Assembly: GCA_902478055.1 (NCBI GenBank)
Contig: CABSJL010000005.1
Location: 1 to 64,000 of the forward strand
Direction: 5' to 3'
Source: an uncultured Veillonella sp.
GTDB lineage: Bacteria > Bacillota > Negativicutes > Veillonellales > Veillonellaceae
DNA: 64,000 nt
Below are positions 51,685-60,585 of the stretch, piece after piece. The position numbers were made by a program, and so were the translations under genes. Under the pieces are notes generated by a model. It made no database searches, had not been told where the DNA came from, and saw only the letters and a list, made by a program, of their open reading frames with translations. Position 1 is the first letter of the stretch. Every line of letters begins with the position of its first letter.

Positions 51685-52695
51685 ATGAAAAGTTTACAAC
51701 ATACATCATTTAAAACAATGCTTCAATACACACCAGAAGAAATTAAATACTTCTTGGACTTGTCTGCAAAATTAAAAGCTGATAAAAAAGCAGGAAAAGA
51801 AATCAAAACATTAGTAGGTAAAAACTTTGCGTTGATTTTTGAAAAAGACTCCACACGGACACGTTGTGCCTTTGAAGTTGGTGCTGCGGACCAAGGTGCT
51901 CATACAACATATCTTGGCCCTACAGGTTCCCAAATGAATAAAAAGGAATCCTTAAAAGATACAGCTCGTGTTCTAGGATCTATGTATGATGCCATCGAGT
52001 TTAGAGGTTTTGATCAAGCCGATGTAGATACACTCGCTGATTATTCTGGCGTACCTGTTTGGAATGGCCTTACCGATATGGACCACCCAACACAAACATT
52101 AGCAAACTTTTTGACACTTCAAGAAAATATCGACAAACCATTGAATGAAATCTCCTATGCTTATGTAGGTCACGGTCAATCTAATATGTGTAATGCCTTA
52201 ATGAGTGGCGCCGCTAAAATGGGTATGGACTTTAGACTTATCGGTCCTAAACAATACTGGCCAGCCGGTCCATTCTATGAAGAATGTTTGAAAGTTGCGA
52301 AAGAAACAGGTGCTACCATTACATGTACAGACGATGTAGCTGAAGGTGTTAAAGGCTTAGATGTAATCTATACAGGTGTATGGGTAACTATGGGTGATAC
52401 ATACGATATGTGGGAAGAACGTATCAATACGTTTAAACCATTCCAAGTTAACGCTGAAATGATGGCATTAACTGGTAATCCAAATACAAAATTCTGTCAC
52501 TGCTTGCCAGCATTCCACAATACGGAAACTCAAGTAGGTAAAGATATCTTTGAACGGTTCGGCATGAATGGTATTGAGGTAACGGAAGAGGTATTTGAAG
52601 GTCCAAACTCCTTAGCATTCCAAGAAGCAGAAAATCGTCTCCATACTATCAAAGCTGTTATGGTTGCTACCTTCAGTGACTATCCTTTGAAATAA
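51685..52695 (+). CDS. argF: Ornithine carbamoyltransferase
   Basis: A 336-residue enzyme making citrulline from ornithine and carbamoyl phosphate. Marks: FEKDSTRTRCAFEV (carbamoyl phosphate site STRTR), DHPTQTLANF, and FCHCLPAFHN with the catalytic Cys. The length also fits catabolic ArcB, but the neighbours are biosynthetic and no arcA/arcC are present, so argF is preferred. A gap of 122 bases to argC contains small hairpins but no clear terminator. Confidence 0.93.
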   Translation: MKSLQHTSFKTMLQYTPEEIKYFLDLSAKLKADKKAGKEIKTLVGKNFALIFEKDSTRTRCAFEVGAADQGAHTTYLGPTGSQMNKKESLKDTARVLGSMYDAIEFRGFDQADVDTLADYSGVPVWNGLTDMDHPTQTLANFLTLQENIDKPLNEISYAYVGHGQSNMCNALMSGAAKMGMDFRLIGPKQYWPAGPFYEECLKVAKETGATITCTDDVAEGVKGLDVIYTGVWVTMGDTYDMWEERINTFKPFQVNAEMMALTGNPNTKFCHCLPAFHNTETQVGKDIFERFGMNGIEVTEEVFEGPNSLAFQEAENRLHTIKAVMVATFSDYPLK

Positions 52696-52817
52696 TTTCA
52701 TCTCCCTAGAAGGTGATGAATCGTATAGTTTGTTTCCTATTTATAATCGCTGAAAGTAATAACTGAGAGCTGTATAGATAGGTGTGAGTCACCAATAGGT
52801 GAGAATTGAGGTTTACT

Positions 52818-53768
52818 ATGACACCCTATAAAGTATTTATTGTCGGCCATGAAGGCACAACAGGTTTAAGAATTCATGAACGGTTATCCGATAGAAAAGA
52901 TATAGAGCTATTAGCTACAGCTGATGAGGATCGTAAAAATGTAGAGGCTATTAAAGAGGTAGCTAAAGAGGCAGATATTGTATTTCTCTGCTTGCCTGAT
53001 GCTGCATCTAAAGAAATCATGGCCGCTATCGGTGAATTACCATGTAAGGTAATTGATACATCGACTGCCTTTAGAACGGCTAGTGATTGGGCTTATGGCT
53101 TCCCAGAGCTCGGTGCGGATTATAAAACAGCCATCGCTACTGAAAAACATATTGCTAACCCTGGTTGTCATGCGAGTGGAATGATTGCTTGTATTGCACC
53201 TCTTGTAAAAGCTAGTCTTGTGCCAACAGATTATCCTTTCACTATTACATCCTTAACAGGCTATAGCGGTGGTGGTAAAAAGATGATTGGTCAATATGAA
53301 AGTGAACCGAAGGATTATTTCCTCTATGCACCGCGTCAATATGGTCTTAGTCAACAACATAAGCACTTGCCTGAGGTGCAGCATGTGTGTGGACTTAGTG
53401 AAGCACCTATTTTTATTCCTATCGTTGACGATTATTATTCTGGCATGGAAGTAACGGTAGGCATTCACAGTCGTTTATGTCAAAAGCCAATAAGCATTGA
53501 TACAGTGCAACAGGCATTGGAAAACTTTTATAAAGGTAGTCCGATCATTACTGTCGTACCATTTACTGAGAACAGTAATACAGGCATGTTAAATGCCAAT
53601 CAATTGAGCAACACAGATAGCATGAAAATCTATGTGACTGGCAACGATGAACGCATTATGGTTCATGCTATTTTCGATAATTTAGGCAAAGGTGCCTCTG
53701 GTGCTGCTGTTCAATGTATGAACATTGCTTTAGGTTTGCCTGAGGATACAGGCCTAGCACTAGGTTAG
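52818..53768 (+). CDS. argC: N-acetyl-gamma-glutamyl-phosphate reductase (short type)
   Basis: A 316-residue NADPH enzyme of arginine synthesis. The catalytic Cys lies in ANPGCHASGMIA, with an N-terminal Rossmann start FIVGHEGTTGLRI and a late SSTDSMK-like SNTDSMKIYV. It is the short type 2 form (about 310 residues) rather than the 340-residue type 1. The ATG at 52818 follows TGAGGT; a TTG at 52806 is less likely. argB follows after 10 bases. Confidence 0.92.
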   Translation: MTPYKVFIVGHEGTTGLRIHERLSDRKDIELLATADEDRKNVEAIKEVAKEADIVFLCLPDAASKEIMAAIGELPCKVIDTSTAFRTASDWAYGFPELGADYKTAIATEKHIANPGCHASGMIACIAPLVKASLVPTDYPFTITSLTGYSGGGKKMIGQYESEPKDYFLYAPRQYGLSQQHKHLPEVQHVCGLSEAPIFIPIVDDYYSGMEVTVGIHSRLCQKPISIDTVQQALENFYKGSPIITVVPFTENSNTGMLNANQLSNTDSMKIYVTGNDERIMVHAIFDNLGKGASGAAVQCMNIALGLPEDTGLALG

Positions 53769-53778
53769 AGAGGGAACT

Positions 53779-54636
53779 ATGAAGGACGTAACAAATGCAA
53801 TGCGGGCGCATATCTTAACTGCGGCCGTTCCATATATTAAACAATATACAGATCAATATGTTGTCGTTAAATATGGCGGCAATGCTATGATTGATGAAGA
53901 ATTAAAAAAATCCGTTATGAAGGATTTAATGCTACTTCAATTGGTAGGGGTAAAAGTTGTGCTCGTTCATGGCGGTGGTCCAGCTATTAATAGCACACTA
54001 GATGCCATGAAAATTGAGTCCCATTTTGCAAATGGCTTGCGTGTCACAGATGAAGCGACAATGGATGTAGTACAAATGGTATTAGCCGGTAAGGTTAATA
54101 AAGGCCTTGTAGCAGATTTAACAGACCTTGGTGGTAAGGCTGTTGGTCTCTGTGGTGTGGATGGTAATATGATTCAAGTTCATAAACAAAATGATGAGCT
54201 TGGTTATGTAGGTTCTATCGATACGATTGATACAAGTATTATCGATGATGTTATCAGTAGAGGATATATTCCTGTCATTTCTTCCATTGGTATGGGGGCT
54301 GATGGCAAGACATATAATATCAATGCTGATACAGTAGCCGCAAAAATTGCCGGTGCCCTTAAGGCGGAAACAATGGTGGCTATGACAAACATTGATGGTG
54401 TGCTACGTGATGTACATGATCCTAATTCTTTAATCTCTAAAATCACTATGGCAGAGGCGGATCAATTAAAAGCAGAGGGGATTATCGCTGGCGGTATGAT
54501 CCCAAAAGTGGATTGCTGCTTAGAGGCCATCAAATCAGGAGCTCAAAAGGTATTTATCATCAATGGTGAAATCCCACATGCCATTCTTATTGAGCTATTG
54601 ACTGATGAAGGTCTTGGCACCATGTTTGTAAAGTAA
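53779..54636 (+). CDS. argB: Acetylglutamate kinase
   Basis: A 285-residue amino acid kinase that phosphorylates N-acetylglutamate. VVKYGGNAM near the start, VLVHGGGPAINSTLD and the late AGGMIPKVDCCLEAI are the family motifs. The N-terminal helix before the kinase fold is present, as in arginine-sensitive hexameric forms, so feedback by arginine is plausible. It lies tightly behind argC. Confidence 0.95.
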   Translation: MKDVTNAMRAHILTAAVPYIKQYTDQYVVVKYGGNAMIDEELKKSVMKDLMLLQLVGVKVVLVHGGGPAINSTLDAMKIESHFANGLRVTDEATMDVVQMVLAGKVNKGLVADLTDLGGKAVGLCGVDGNMIQVHKQNDELGYVGSIDTIDTSIIDDVISRGYIPVISSIGMGADGKTYNINADTVAAKIAGALKAETMVAMTNIDGVLRDVHDPNSLISKITMAEADQLKAEGIIAGGMIPKVDCCLEAIKSGAQKVFIINGEIPHAILIELLTDEGLGTMFVK

Positions 54637-54726
54637 TATAGTAGGTATAACGATGGTAAGTATTTATTGCCAGCGTTACCTTTCACATAGATAGACGACG
54701 GCATGACCGTACGTTTGGAGGATGTA

Positions 54727-55914
54727 ATGAGTAATACAATCGATTTTGAACAACAAGATAAAGAATATATAGCCAATACGTATGGCCGGTTTAACGTATG
54801 TTTTGAAAAGGGGAAAGGGTCCCTTTTATGGGATGTAAATGGTAAAGAATACATCGATCTTGGATCTGGTATCGGCGTAACAGCCTTTGGTGTCGATGAC
54901 GATGAATGGACAGAGGCGGTGACAAAACAATCTCATGCCTTGAACCACATTTCAAATTTATACTATTCTTTGCCACAAATTGAATTGGCAAAACAACTGT
55001 GTGCCAAAACAGGTATGAAGAAGGTATTCTTCTCTAACTCTGGTGCAGAGTCTAATGAATGTGCCATCAAAGCAGCTCGTAAATATAGCCATGACAAATA
55101 CGGTGAAGGTCGTCATGTCATCGTCACCTTGGTTAATAGCTTCCATGGTCGTACTATTACTACCTTGTCTGCTACAGGTCAAGATGTATTCCATCAACAT
55201 TTCTTCCCATTTACAGAAGGTTTTATTCATACACCAGCTAATGATATTGATGCGGCCTTAAAAGCTCTTGATAATCCATCAGTTTGTGCCATCATGATGG
55301 AACCTATTCAAGGTGAAGGTGGTGTTATGCCACTAGATAAAGAGTTTGTACAAGCTGTTACAAAATATGCTCATGAACACGATCAACTCGTGTTAATCGA
55401 TGAAGTACAAACTGGTAATGGCCGTACTGGTAGTCTATACGCATACCAACAATTTGGCATTGAGCCAGATGTAGTATCTACTGCAAAAGGTTTAGCAGGT
55501 GGCCTTCCTATGGGGGCTACATTATTCAATGAAAAGATGCAATATGTGTTAAATGCTGGTGCACATGCTACAACCTTTGGTGGCAATCCAATCTGTGCGG
55601 CAGCAGGCAATACTATCATTAATCGTTTAACACCAGAATTCTTAGATTCTGTAAAAGCAAAAGGGGACTATGTAAAAACTACCTTAGTCGGCAAACCTGG
55701 TATTCTAGGTGTGAGCGGTATGGGCCTTATGCTTGGTATTGAGACTACAGTAGATCCAAAAGCAGTCATTACGAAATGTCTTGAAAAGGGCGTTGTATGC
55801 TTGTCTGCAAAAAATAAAGTACGTCTTTTACCAGCTCTTAATATCCCTCAAGAACAATTGGAGAAAGCGATTACCATTGTAGCTGAAGCGATTGAAGAGT
55901 TAGCTGCAAAATAA
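54727..55914 (+). CDS. argD: Acetylornithine aminotransferase
   Basis: A 395-residue PLP enzyme making N-acetylornithine. The PLP lysine is in STAKGLAGGLPMG; other marks are FFSNSGAESNECAIKAAR, SFHGRTITTLSATGQ and VLIDEVQTGNGRTG. The ATG at 54727 has GGAGG five bases before it. The step that removes the acetyl group (argJ or argE) is not encoded by a standard gene here; the flanking M20 hydrolases could do it. Confidence 0.94.
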   Translation: MSNTIDFEQQDKEYIANTYGRFNVCFEKGKGSLLWDVNGKEYIDLGSGIGVTAFGVDDDEWTEAVTKQSHALNHISNLYYSLPQIELAKQLCAKTGMKKVFFSNSGAESNECAIKAARKYSHDKYGEGRHVIVTLVNSFHGRTITTLSATGQDVFHQHFFPFTEGFIHTPANDIDAALKALDNPSVCAIMMEPIQGEGGVMPLDKEFVQAVTKYAHEHDQLVLIDEVQTGNGRTGSLYAYQQFGIEPDVVSTAKGLAGGLPMGATLFNEKMQYVLNAGAHATTFGGNPICAAAGNTIINRLTPEFLDSVKAKGDYVKTTLVGKPGILGVSGMGLMLGIETTVDPKAVITKCLEKGVVCLSAKNKVRLLPALNIPQEQLEKAITIVAEAIEELAAK

Positions 55915-56052
55915 TATTTGGGGTAACTTTCATAAAAATAAATTAAAATAGTTACGTGCCTCTATTACTATTGAAATAAATCGATGAATATATAGACTTT
56001 AGTTCTCATTCGTGTTACCCTAGAAGAAACAGTCTATATTGGAGGAGTAAAT

Positions 56053-56235
56053 ATGAATACAGAATCCTTACGTAACGAAGTATTGGTTCCTGCAGTAGCA
56101 AAAACATTAGATATTGCTACAAAAGCAAAACCTACAAAAGAAGAACTTTTCACAACAGCAAAAATTACAGCTGCTGTGGCAGTTGCAACAGCTGTTGTAT
56201 CCTTAGCGGTACAAGCAGTATTACGCAACCGATAA
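56053..56235 (+). CDS. Small protein with a C-terminal hydrophobic helix (60 aa)
   Basis: A 60-residue protein with a charged N-terminal half (LDIATKAKPTKEELFTTAKI) and an Ala/Val-rich helix (about 39-57) ending in RNR, so it may be tail-anchored in the membrane. A strong GGAGGAG site and a terminator right after it argue for a real gene. I do not recognise it. It lies within the arginine cluster but its job there is unknown. Confidence 0.72.
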   Translation: MNTESLRNEVLVPAVAKTLDIATKAKPTKEELFTTAKITAAVAVATAVVSLAVQAVLRNR

Positions 56236-56242
56236 GAAACGG

Positions 56243-56278
56243 AGAAAACGACATGGCGTGGCCTGTCGTTTTCTTTTA
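56243..56278 (+). terminator. Intrinsic terminator after the 60-residue gene
   Basis: AGAAAACGACA pairs exactly with TGTCGTTTTCT around a 10-base loop; T-residues follow. Confidence 0.85.
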
Positions 56279-56330
56279 CTTTTACCCTGTTATTCCCCTT
56301 GGTTAAGGGATTTTATAAGGAGGCGATACC

Positions 56331-57509
56331 ATGCATAGTCGCGATTTAATTGAACAATATAAAGGCTACGTTCAAGATTGGCGTAGATATTTCCATAAAC
56401 ATCCAGAGTTGAGCAATGAAGAGTTTGAAACAACAAAGACTCTCGCTAAAGAATTAGAAACTATGGGCGTAGAGGTTCATGTAGATACAGAGCGTGGCAT
56501 CGGCTTAGTTGGTATCATCCACGGTGATAAACCAGGTAAGGCTATCGCATTGCGCGCTGATATCGATGCTTTACCTGTTCATGAACATAATACAGTAGAC
56601 TACAAATCTGAAACTGAAGGCAAAATGCACGCTTGTGGTCATGATGGTCATATGGCTATCTTGTTAGGCGCTGCTAAGATGTTAATGTCTATGAAAGACC
56701 GCATTGAAGGCGATGTGTATTTAGCATTCCAACCTGCCGAAGAAACGGGTGCAGGGGCGCCAGATTTCGTTAAATTTGGTGATTGGTATGATAAAATCGA
56801 TGCTATCTTTGGTGGCCATGTGTGGATTGACTTACCAGCAGGCCTCATCTCCGTAGAGGAAGGCCCTCGTATGGCTGCAAGTAGCCAGATTACTATTAAT
56901 GTAAAAGGTAAACAAGGTCATGGTGCACAGCCACATCAAGCGATTGATGCCATTGTAGTGGCTAGTGCTATCGTTATGAACTTGCAAACCGTAGTGTCTC
57001 GTAATGTGAGTGCCTTAGATTCTCTTGTACTCACTATTGGTAATATTCACTCTGGATCTGAATGGAATGTTATCCCTGGTGAAGCTAAAATGGGGGGCAC
57101 CATTCGATTCTTTGATCCAGACCAAGAAGAGTATTACGTAGAATCCATACGCCGCGTAGTAGAACATACGGCTGAAGCCTATGGGGCAACTGCTACATTA
57201 GAATATGTAAAAAAAGTACCGCCTACTATTAATGATCCTGCATCCAGTGAATTGGCGGAACGTGTCGTTATTGACACATTAGGTAAAGACAAGCTTTCTA
57301 AAATGCGTAAAGTAATGCCAGGCGAAGATTTTGCATGGTATTTACAAGATAAACCAGGATGCTTTGCTTTTATTGGTATACAAAATCCTGAAATAGAGGC
57401 TACCTACGATCATCATAATAATAGATTTAATATGGATGATACCGTACTATCTGCTGCATCAGCGGTATATGCTGAATATGCTATTGCATGGTTGAAAGAA
57501 CATAAATAA
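56331..57509 (+). CDS. M20 family amidohydrolase (second copy)
   Basis: A 392-residue M20D amidohydrolase related to the one at 50469. Motifs: MHACGHDGHMAILLGAA, QPAEETGAGAPDF, and PGEDFAWYL. It should cleave acyl-amino acids with a two-metal site. It has a strong AAGGAGG. A terminator separates it from the 60-residue gene, so it is transcribed apart or by read-through. Two related copies around one arginine set suggest different substrates. Confidence 0.87.
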   Translation: MHSRDLIEQYKGYVQDWRRYFHKHPELSNEEFETTKTLAKELETMGVEVHVDTERGIGLVGIIHGDKPGKAIALRADIDALPVHEHNTVDYKSETEGKMHACGHDGHMAILLGAAKMLMSMKDRIEGDVYLAFQPAEETGAGAPDFVKFGDWYDKIDAIFGGHVWIDLPAGLISVEEGPRMAASSQITINVKGKQGHGAQPHQAIDAIVVASAIVMNLQTVVSRNVSALDSLVLTIGNIHSGSEWNVIPGEAKMGGTIRFFDPDQEEYYVESIRRVVEHTAEAYGATATLEYVKKVPPTINDPASSELAERVVIDTLGKDKLSKMRKVMPGEDFAWYLQDKPGCFAFIGIQNPEIEATYDHHNNRFNMDDTVLSAASAVYAEYAIAWLKEHK

Positions 57510-57524
57510 AAGAAGATAAGTAAT

Positions 57525-57562
57525 AAACAGCACCGTTATTTTAAAAGTAACGGTGCTGTTTC
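57525..57562 (+). terminator. Intrinsic terminator after the second M20 gene
   Basis: AAACAGCACCGTTA pairs exactly with TAACGGTGCTGTTT around a loop of nine bases. Confidence 0.85.
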
Positions 57563-57592
57563 ATTGTATTTTTATTTATATTTTCCGTATAG

Positions 57593-57614
57593 TATAGGTA
57601 TAATATAGGTATAA
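57593..57614 (+). repeat. Two tandem 11-base repeats before the DcuC gene
   Basis: TATAGGTATAA occurs twice back to back. Further down, CAAGTGTAGTACTTG (57650-57664) is a five-base inverted repeat. Both lie in the promoter region of the carrier gene and could bind a regulator. Confidence 0.6.
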
Positions 57615-57712
57615 GTTGGATGTGATACAAGTATTATATAAGTATAATTCAAGTGTAGTACTTGTGATATAAATCCTCTGTAAGTCTAATACATTCTCTA
57701 TGAGAGGTACTT

Positions 57713-59068
57713 ATGAATATAGTTATATGTCTCATCATAATTGCTATTACAGGCTTTTTATTGATGAAGCGCTACCAGCCACAACCTATTTTGATCGGAT
57801 TAGGAATTCTCATGATGTTTATTGCTTATGAGGGGAACTGGATTGATGCCATATTAGCTGGGGAACAATCTACAGGGGTTCTCATATTTGATGCCATGGA
57901 TATCGTAAGAATAACGACATCAAATAACATAGTTAATCTGGGGCTTATGATTATGACCTGTGCAGGGTATGCAAAATATATGGAATATATTGGAGCAGGA
58001 ACGAGACTCGCCCATACACTTATCCGACCTTTATATCGTCTAAACCGTCCGTATATTGTGTTAGCTCTTATGTTTCTACTCAATATGGGACTATCTATTT
58101 GTGTACCTAATCCGTTGAGCCTTGCTCTTCTTATGATGGTCACCATGTATCCTGTTTTACTCCGTCTCGGAGTGAGTCCAGTAGGGGCGGCAGCAGTTAT
58201 AGCTACAGGGCACCTTATGGATGTAGGTCCAGGAGCTGTGTCCACTTTATTAATTGCCAAGACCTTAAATATGCCAGTGCCAAACTACTTTGTAGGTTAT
58301 CAATTACGAATTTATTTCTTGGTTGCTATTGTGACTGCCATAGCGCACTTTTGGTGGCAGAGATATCGAGATCGAATTAATGGTCCTATGGATGTAAATG
58401 ATCTTGAAAGTATTCCTGAAGCTCCTATTGGACCCAAGCTATATATGATATTCCCATTATTACCATTGTGTTTTATCTTAGGCTTTAGTCAATATGGTTT
58501 TCCTGGTGTGAAGATGAATGTCACCCTTGCTATGATGCTTGCCTTTGGTATTGCTCTATTAGCTGAATTAATTCGTCATCGAAATCTGAGAACAGTACTT
58601 AAGAGTACGACGATTTTCTTTGAAGGTATGGGGAATCAGTTCTCCTATGCAGTGACCCTTATTATAGGGGGACAAATCTTTGCACAAGGTTTAGTCAGTC
58701 TAGGCCTTATTGATTCATTAGTTGGTGCGCTACAAACATTATCTCTTAACTCGATTGGGCTTACCTCTGTTCTTGGAGGCGGTATGTTAGGATTAAGTAT
58801 GGTAACAGGTAGCAATGTAGCTCCATTATTTACGTTAGTTCCACTAGTACCTAATATTGTATCTAATCTTAGCCTTGATCCGATTACCACTATGCTAGTC
58901 ATGCAAAATGGTGCTAGCCTTGGTTTATTCCTCAGCCCAATCAGTCCTGTAATGGTCGGCGTAGCAGGTGTGGCCCATATTAAATCCGTAGATTTACTTA
59001 AACGCACAGCCGTGCCAGTTCTTGTGGCATTACTTACGAGTTGCGTAGGAATATGGATACTTTTTTAA
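57713..59068 (+). CDS. DcuC-type C4-dicarboxylate carrier
   Basis: A 451-residue membrane protein with about 12 hydrophobic segments. Marks of the DcuC family include ITTSNNIVNLGLMIMTCAG, VPNPLSLALLMM, TGHLMDVGPGAVSTL and the late LFLSPISPVMVGVAGVAHI. DcuC proteins exchange or export succinate and take up fumarate or malate in anaerobes, which fits an organic-acid fermenter. The ribosome site is GAGAGG. Its substrate is inferred from family only. Confidence 0.83.
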   Translation: MNIVICLIIIAITGFLLMKRYQPQPILIGLGILMMFIAYEGNWIDAILAGEQSTGVLIFDAMDIVRITTSNNIVNLGLMIMTCAGYAKYMEYIGAGTRLAHTLIRPLYRLNRPYIVLALMFLLNMGLSICVPNPLSLALLMMVTMYPVLLRLGVSPVGAAAVIATGHLMDVGPGAVSTLLIAKTLNMPVPNYFVGYQLRIYFLVAIVTAIAHFWWQRYRDRINGPMDVNDLESIPEAPIGPKLYMIFPLLPLCFILGFSQYGFPGVKMNVTLAMMLAFGIALLAELIRHRNLRTVLKSTTIFFEGMGNQFSYAVTLIIGGQIFAQGLVSLGLIDSLVGALQTLSLNSIGLTSVLGGGMLGLSMVTGSNVAPLFTLVPLVPNIVSNLSLDPITTMLVMQNGASLGLFLSPISPVMVGVAGVAHIKSVDLLKRTAVPVLVALLTSCVGIWILF

Positions 59069-59087
59069 TTTTAATTTAAATTTACAA

Positions 59088-59122
59088 AACCCTCTTTACA
59101 TGTTTCGTAAAGAGGGTTATTA
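59088..59122 (+). terminator. Hairpin terminator after the DcuC gene
   Basis: AACCCTCTTTAC pairs exactly with GTAAAGAGGGTT; the T-run is interrupted (ATTATATT), so it may be moderate in strength. Confidence 0.75.
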
Positions 59123-59201
59123 TATTCCAATAATAAATCATATGTAATTAAAATGGTTTCCTGCTAAGGTACAAGTTTTAGTGCGTTGCGGATAAAAAGG
59201 G

Positions 59202-59237
59202 CCTTTCTTCGCCGGACGGTTCTAGAAGCCAGAAAGG
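59202..59237 (+). promoter_or_regulatory. Leader hairpin that can hide the ribosome site of the MFS gene
   Basis: CCTTTCT (59202-59208) is the exact complement of AGAAAGG (59231-59237), the ribosome site of the MFS gene. The loop holds a small CCG-GA-CGG hairpin. Such pairing would reduce translation and could be part of a riboswitch or thermosensor. Confidence 0.4.
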
Positions 59238-59242
59238 ATGTA

Positions 59243-60427
59243 ATGAGCGATCAAGTTTCTATTTCAACAGCAAATATTCGTGGTGCCTTTGGGGGCTTCT
59301 TTATCCCAGGTATGTATACAGCCTTGTGGGCTGGTTTTGTACCATATTTAAAAGCAAAGCTTAGTATCGGTGAAGATGTATTGGGTTCTATGATTTTAGT
59401 GCTCGGTGTAGGTTCTTGTTTGTCCATGGCCATAGCTGGTAAGCTAGTAGAGAACTTTGGATGCAAGAAAGTCGTTTTATTAGCTAGCTTTATTGGCATG
59501 TTATCTCTTGCTATTGTTACGATGTGCTCTACAATTGCTACGACCACAGCCGCTTTATTCTTCTTTGGTATAGGTGTAGGTCTTAGTGGTGCATCCGCTA
59601 ATTTACAAGCTATCTTGACCGAAAAGGTGAGTAAAAAGCACTTGATGGGGGCTTATCACGGTGGATGGAGTTTAGGCGGTTTTGCCGGTGCTGGTGTTTT
59701 GTTGGTGCTTTTAAAAATATTATCTTTACCTGTTAATGCTAGTATTTGGGGACTTCTCATCGTATTATTCATTGCCATGGTCGTGGTTAGCCAATTTATG
59801 TTAACCTTTGGTAGTGATCCAAATGCAAAGGTTACTAAAAAATCTAAAAGCCCACTATCTTTCCATCCGATAGCTATTATCTTTGGTCTCTTGTCCTTTG
59901 TATCTTACTTGGTTGAAGGCGCAGTAGGGGATTGGAGTGCATTATACTTATTCGAAGATAAAGGTATTGTTATCGAAGAAGCCGTTATGGGCGTTATGCT
60001 CTTTAATGGTACTATGTGTATTGGTCGTTTGCTTGGTAATACAATTGGTAAACATTTAACCTCTAAACAAGTTGTAATTGGTGGTTATTTGTTAGGTGCT
60101 ATTGCAATGGGCCTTATTGTATTCCTACCAGGTTATGGCTCCATGTACACATACTTATTACTTGGTATTTCTTTAGCCATGGTAGTACCAAACTTATTCT
60201 CTGCTATGGGGGAACAAAATGTTATTCCTATGACACAAGCTGTGGCAACATCTACGATGCTTGGTTATATGGGGATTTTAATGGGACCAGCATTGATTGG
60301 TTTCATTGCTCATGGTACAAGTCTTACAGTGGCATTTATCGTATTGACTGCATTACTTGTTATTAGTGCTGGTATTGGTAAATACGCTTATATGTTAATG
60401 GACAAATCAAAGGAAGCAGAAGCTTAA
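59243..60427 (+). CDS. Major facilitator superfamily transporter
   Basis: A 394-residue carrier with about 12 membrane segments. It resembles YbjJ/FucP-like MFS proteins: FFIPGMYTALWAGFVPYLK at the start, then a short GKLVENFGCKK loop between helices 2 and 3, and YHGGWSLGGFAGAG in helix 5. The substrate is unknown. I start at the ATG at 59243, after AGAAAGG; the earlier frame from 59186 lacks a ribosome site. Confidence 0.85.
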   Translation: MSDQVSISTANIRGAFGGFFIPGMYTALWAGFVPYLKAKLSIGEDVLGSMILVLGVGSCLSMAIAGKLVENFGCKKVVLLASFIGMLSLAIVTMCSTIATTTAALFFFGIGVGLSGASANLQAILTEKVSKKHLMGAYHGGWSLGGFAGAGVLLVLLKILSLPVNASIWGLLIVLFIAMVVVSQFMLTFGSDPNAKVTKKSKSPLSFHPIAIIFGLLSFVSYLVEGAVGDWSALYLFEDKGIVIEEAVMGVMLFNGTMCIGRLLGNTIGKHLTSKQVVIGGYLLGAIAMGLIVFLPGYGSMYTYLLLGISLAMVVPNLFSAMGEQNVIPMTQAVATSTMLGYMGILMGPALIGFIAHGTSLTVAFIVLTALLVISAGIGKYAYMLMDKSKEAEA

Positions 60428-60431
60428 AGAA

Positions 60432-60470
60432 TAGCCCCAAAGACGAAATGTCTTTGGGGCTAATTTTTTG
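60432..60470 (+). terminator. Intrinsic terminator after the MFS gene
   Basis: TAGCCCCAAAGAC pairs exactly with GTCTTTGGGGCTA, followed by a T-run. Confidence 0.92.
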
Positions 60471-60535
60471 AAATATAGCAATATTATTAGAAATATGTTA
60501 ATCCATTATATATACATAACATTGATGAGATACCA

Positions 60536-60565
60536 AAAAGCCACAGGATAGAACCTGTGGCTTTT
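60536..60565 (-). terminator. Intrinsic terminator after guaC
   Basis: AAAAGCCACAGG pairs exactly with CCTGTGGCTTTT; on the minus strand a T-run follows. It lies 20 bases after the guaC stop. Confidence 0.88.
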
Positions 60566-60585
60566 ACATTTAATTTAATATTATA

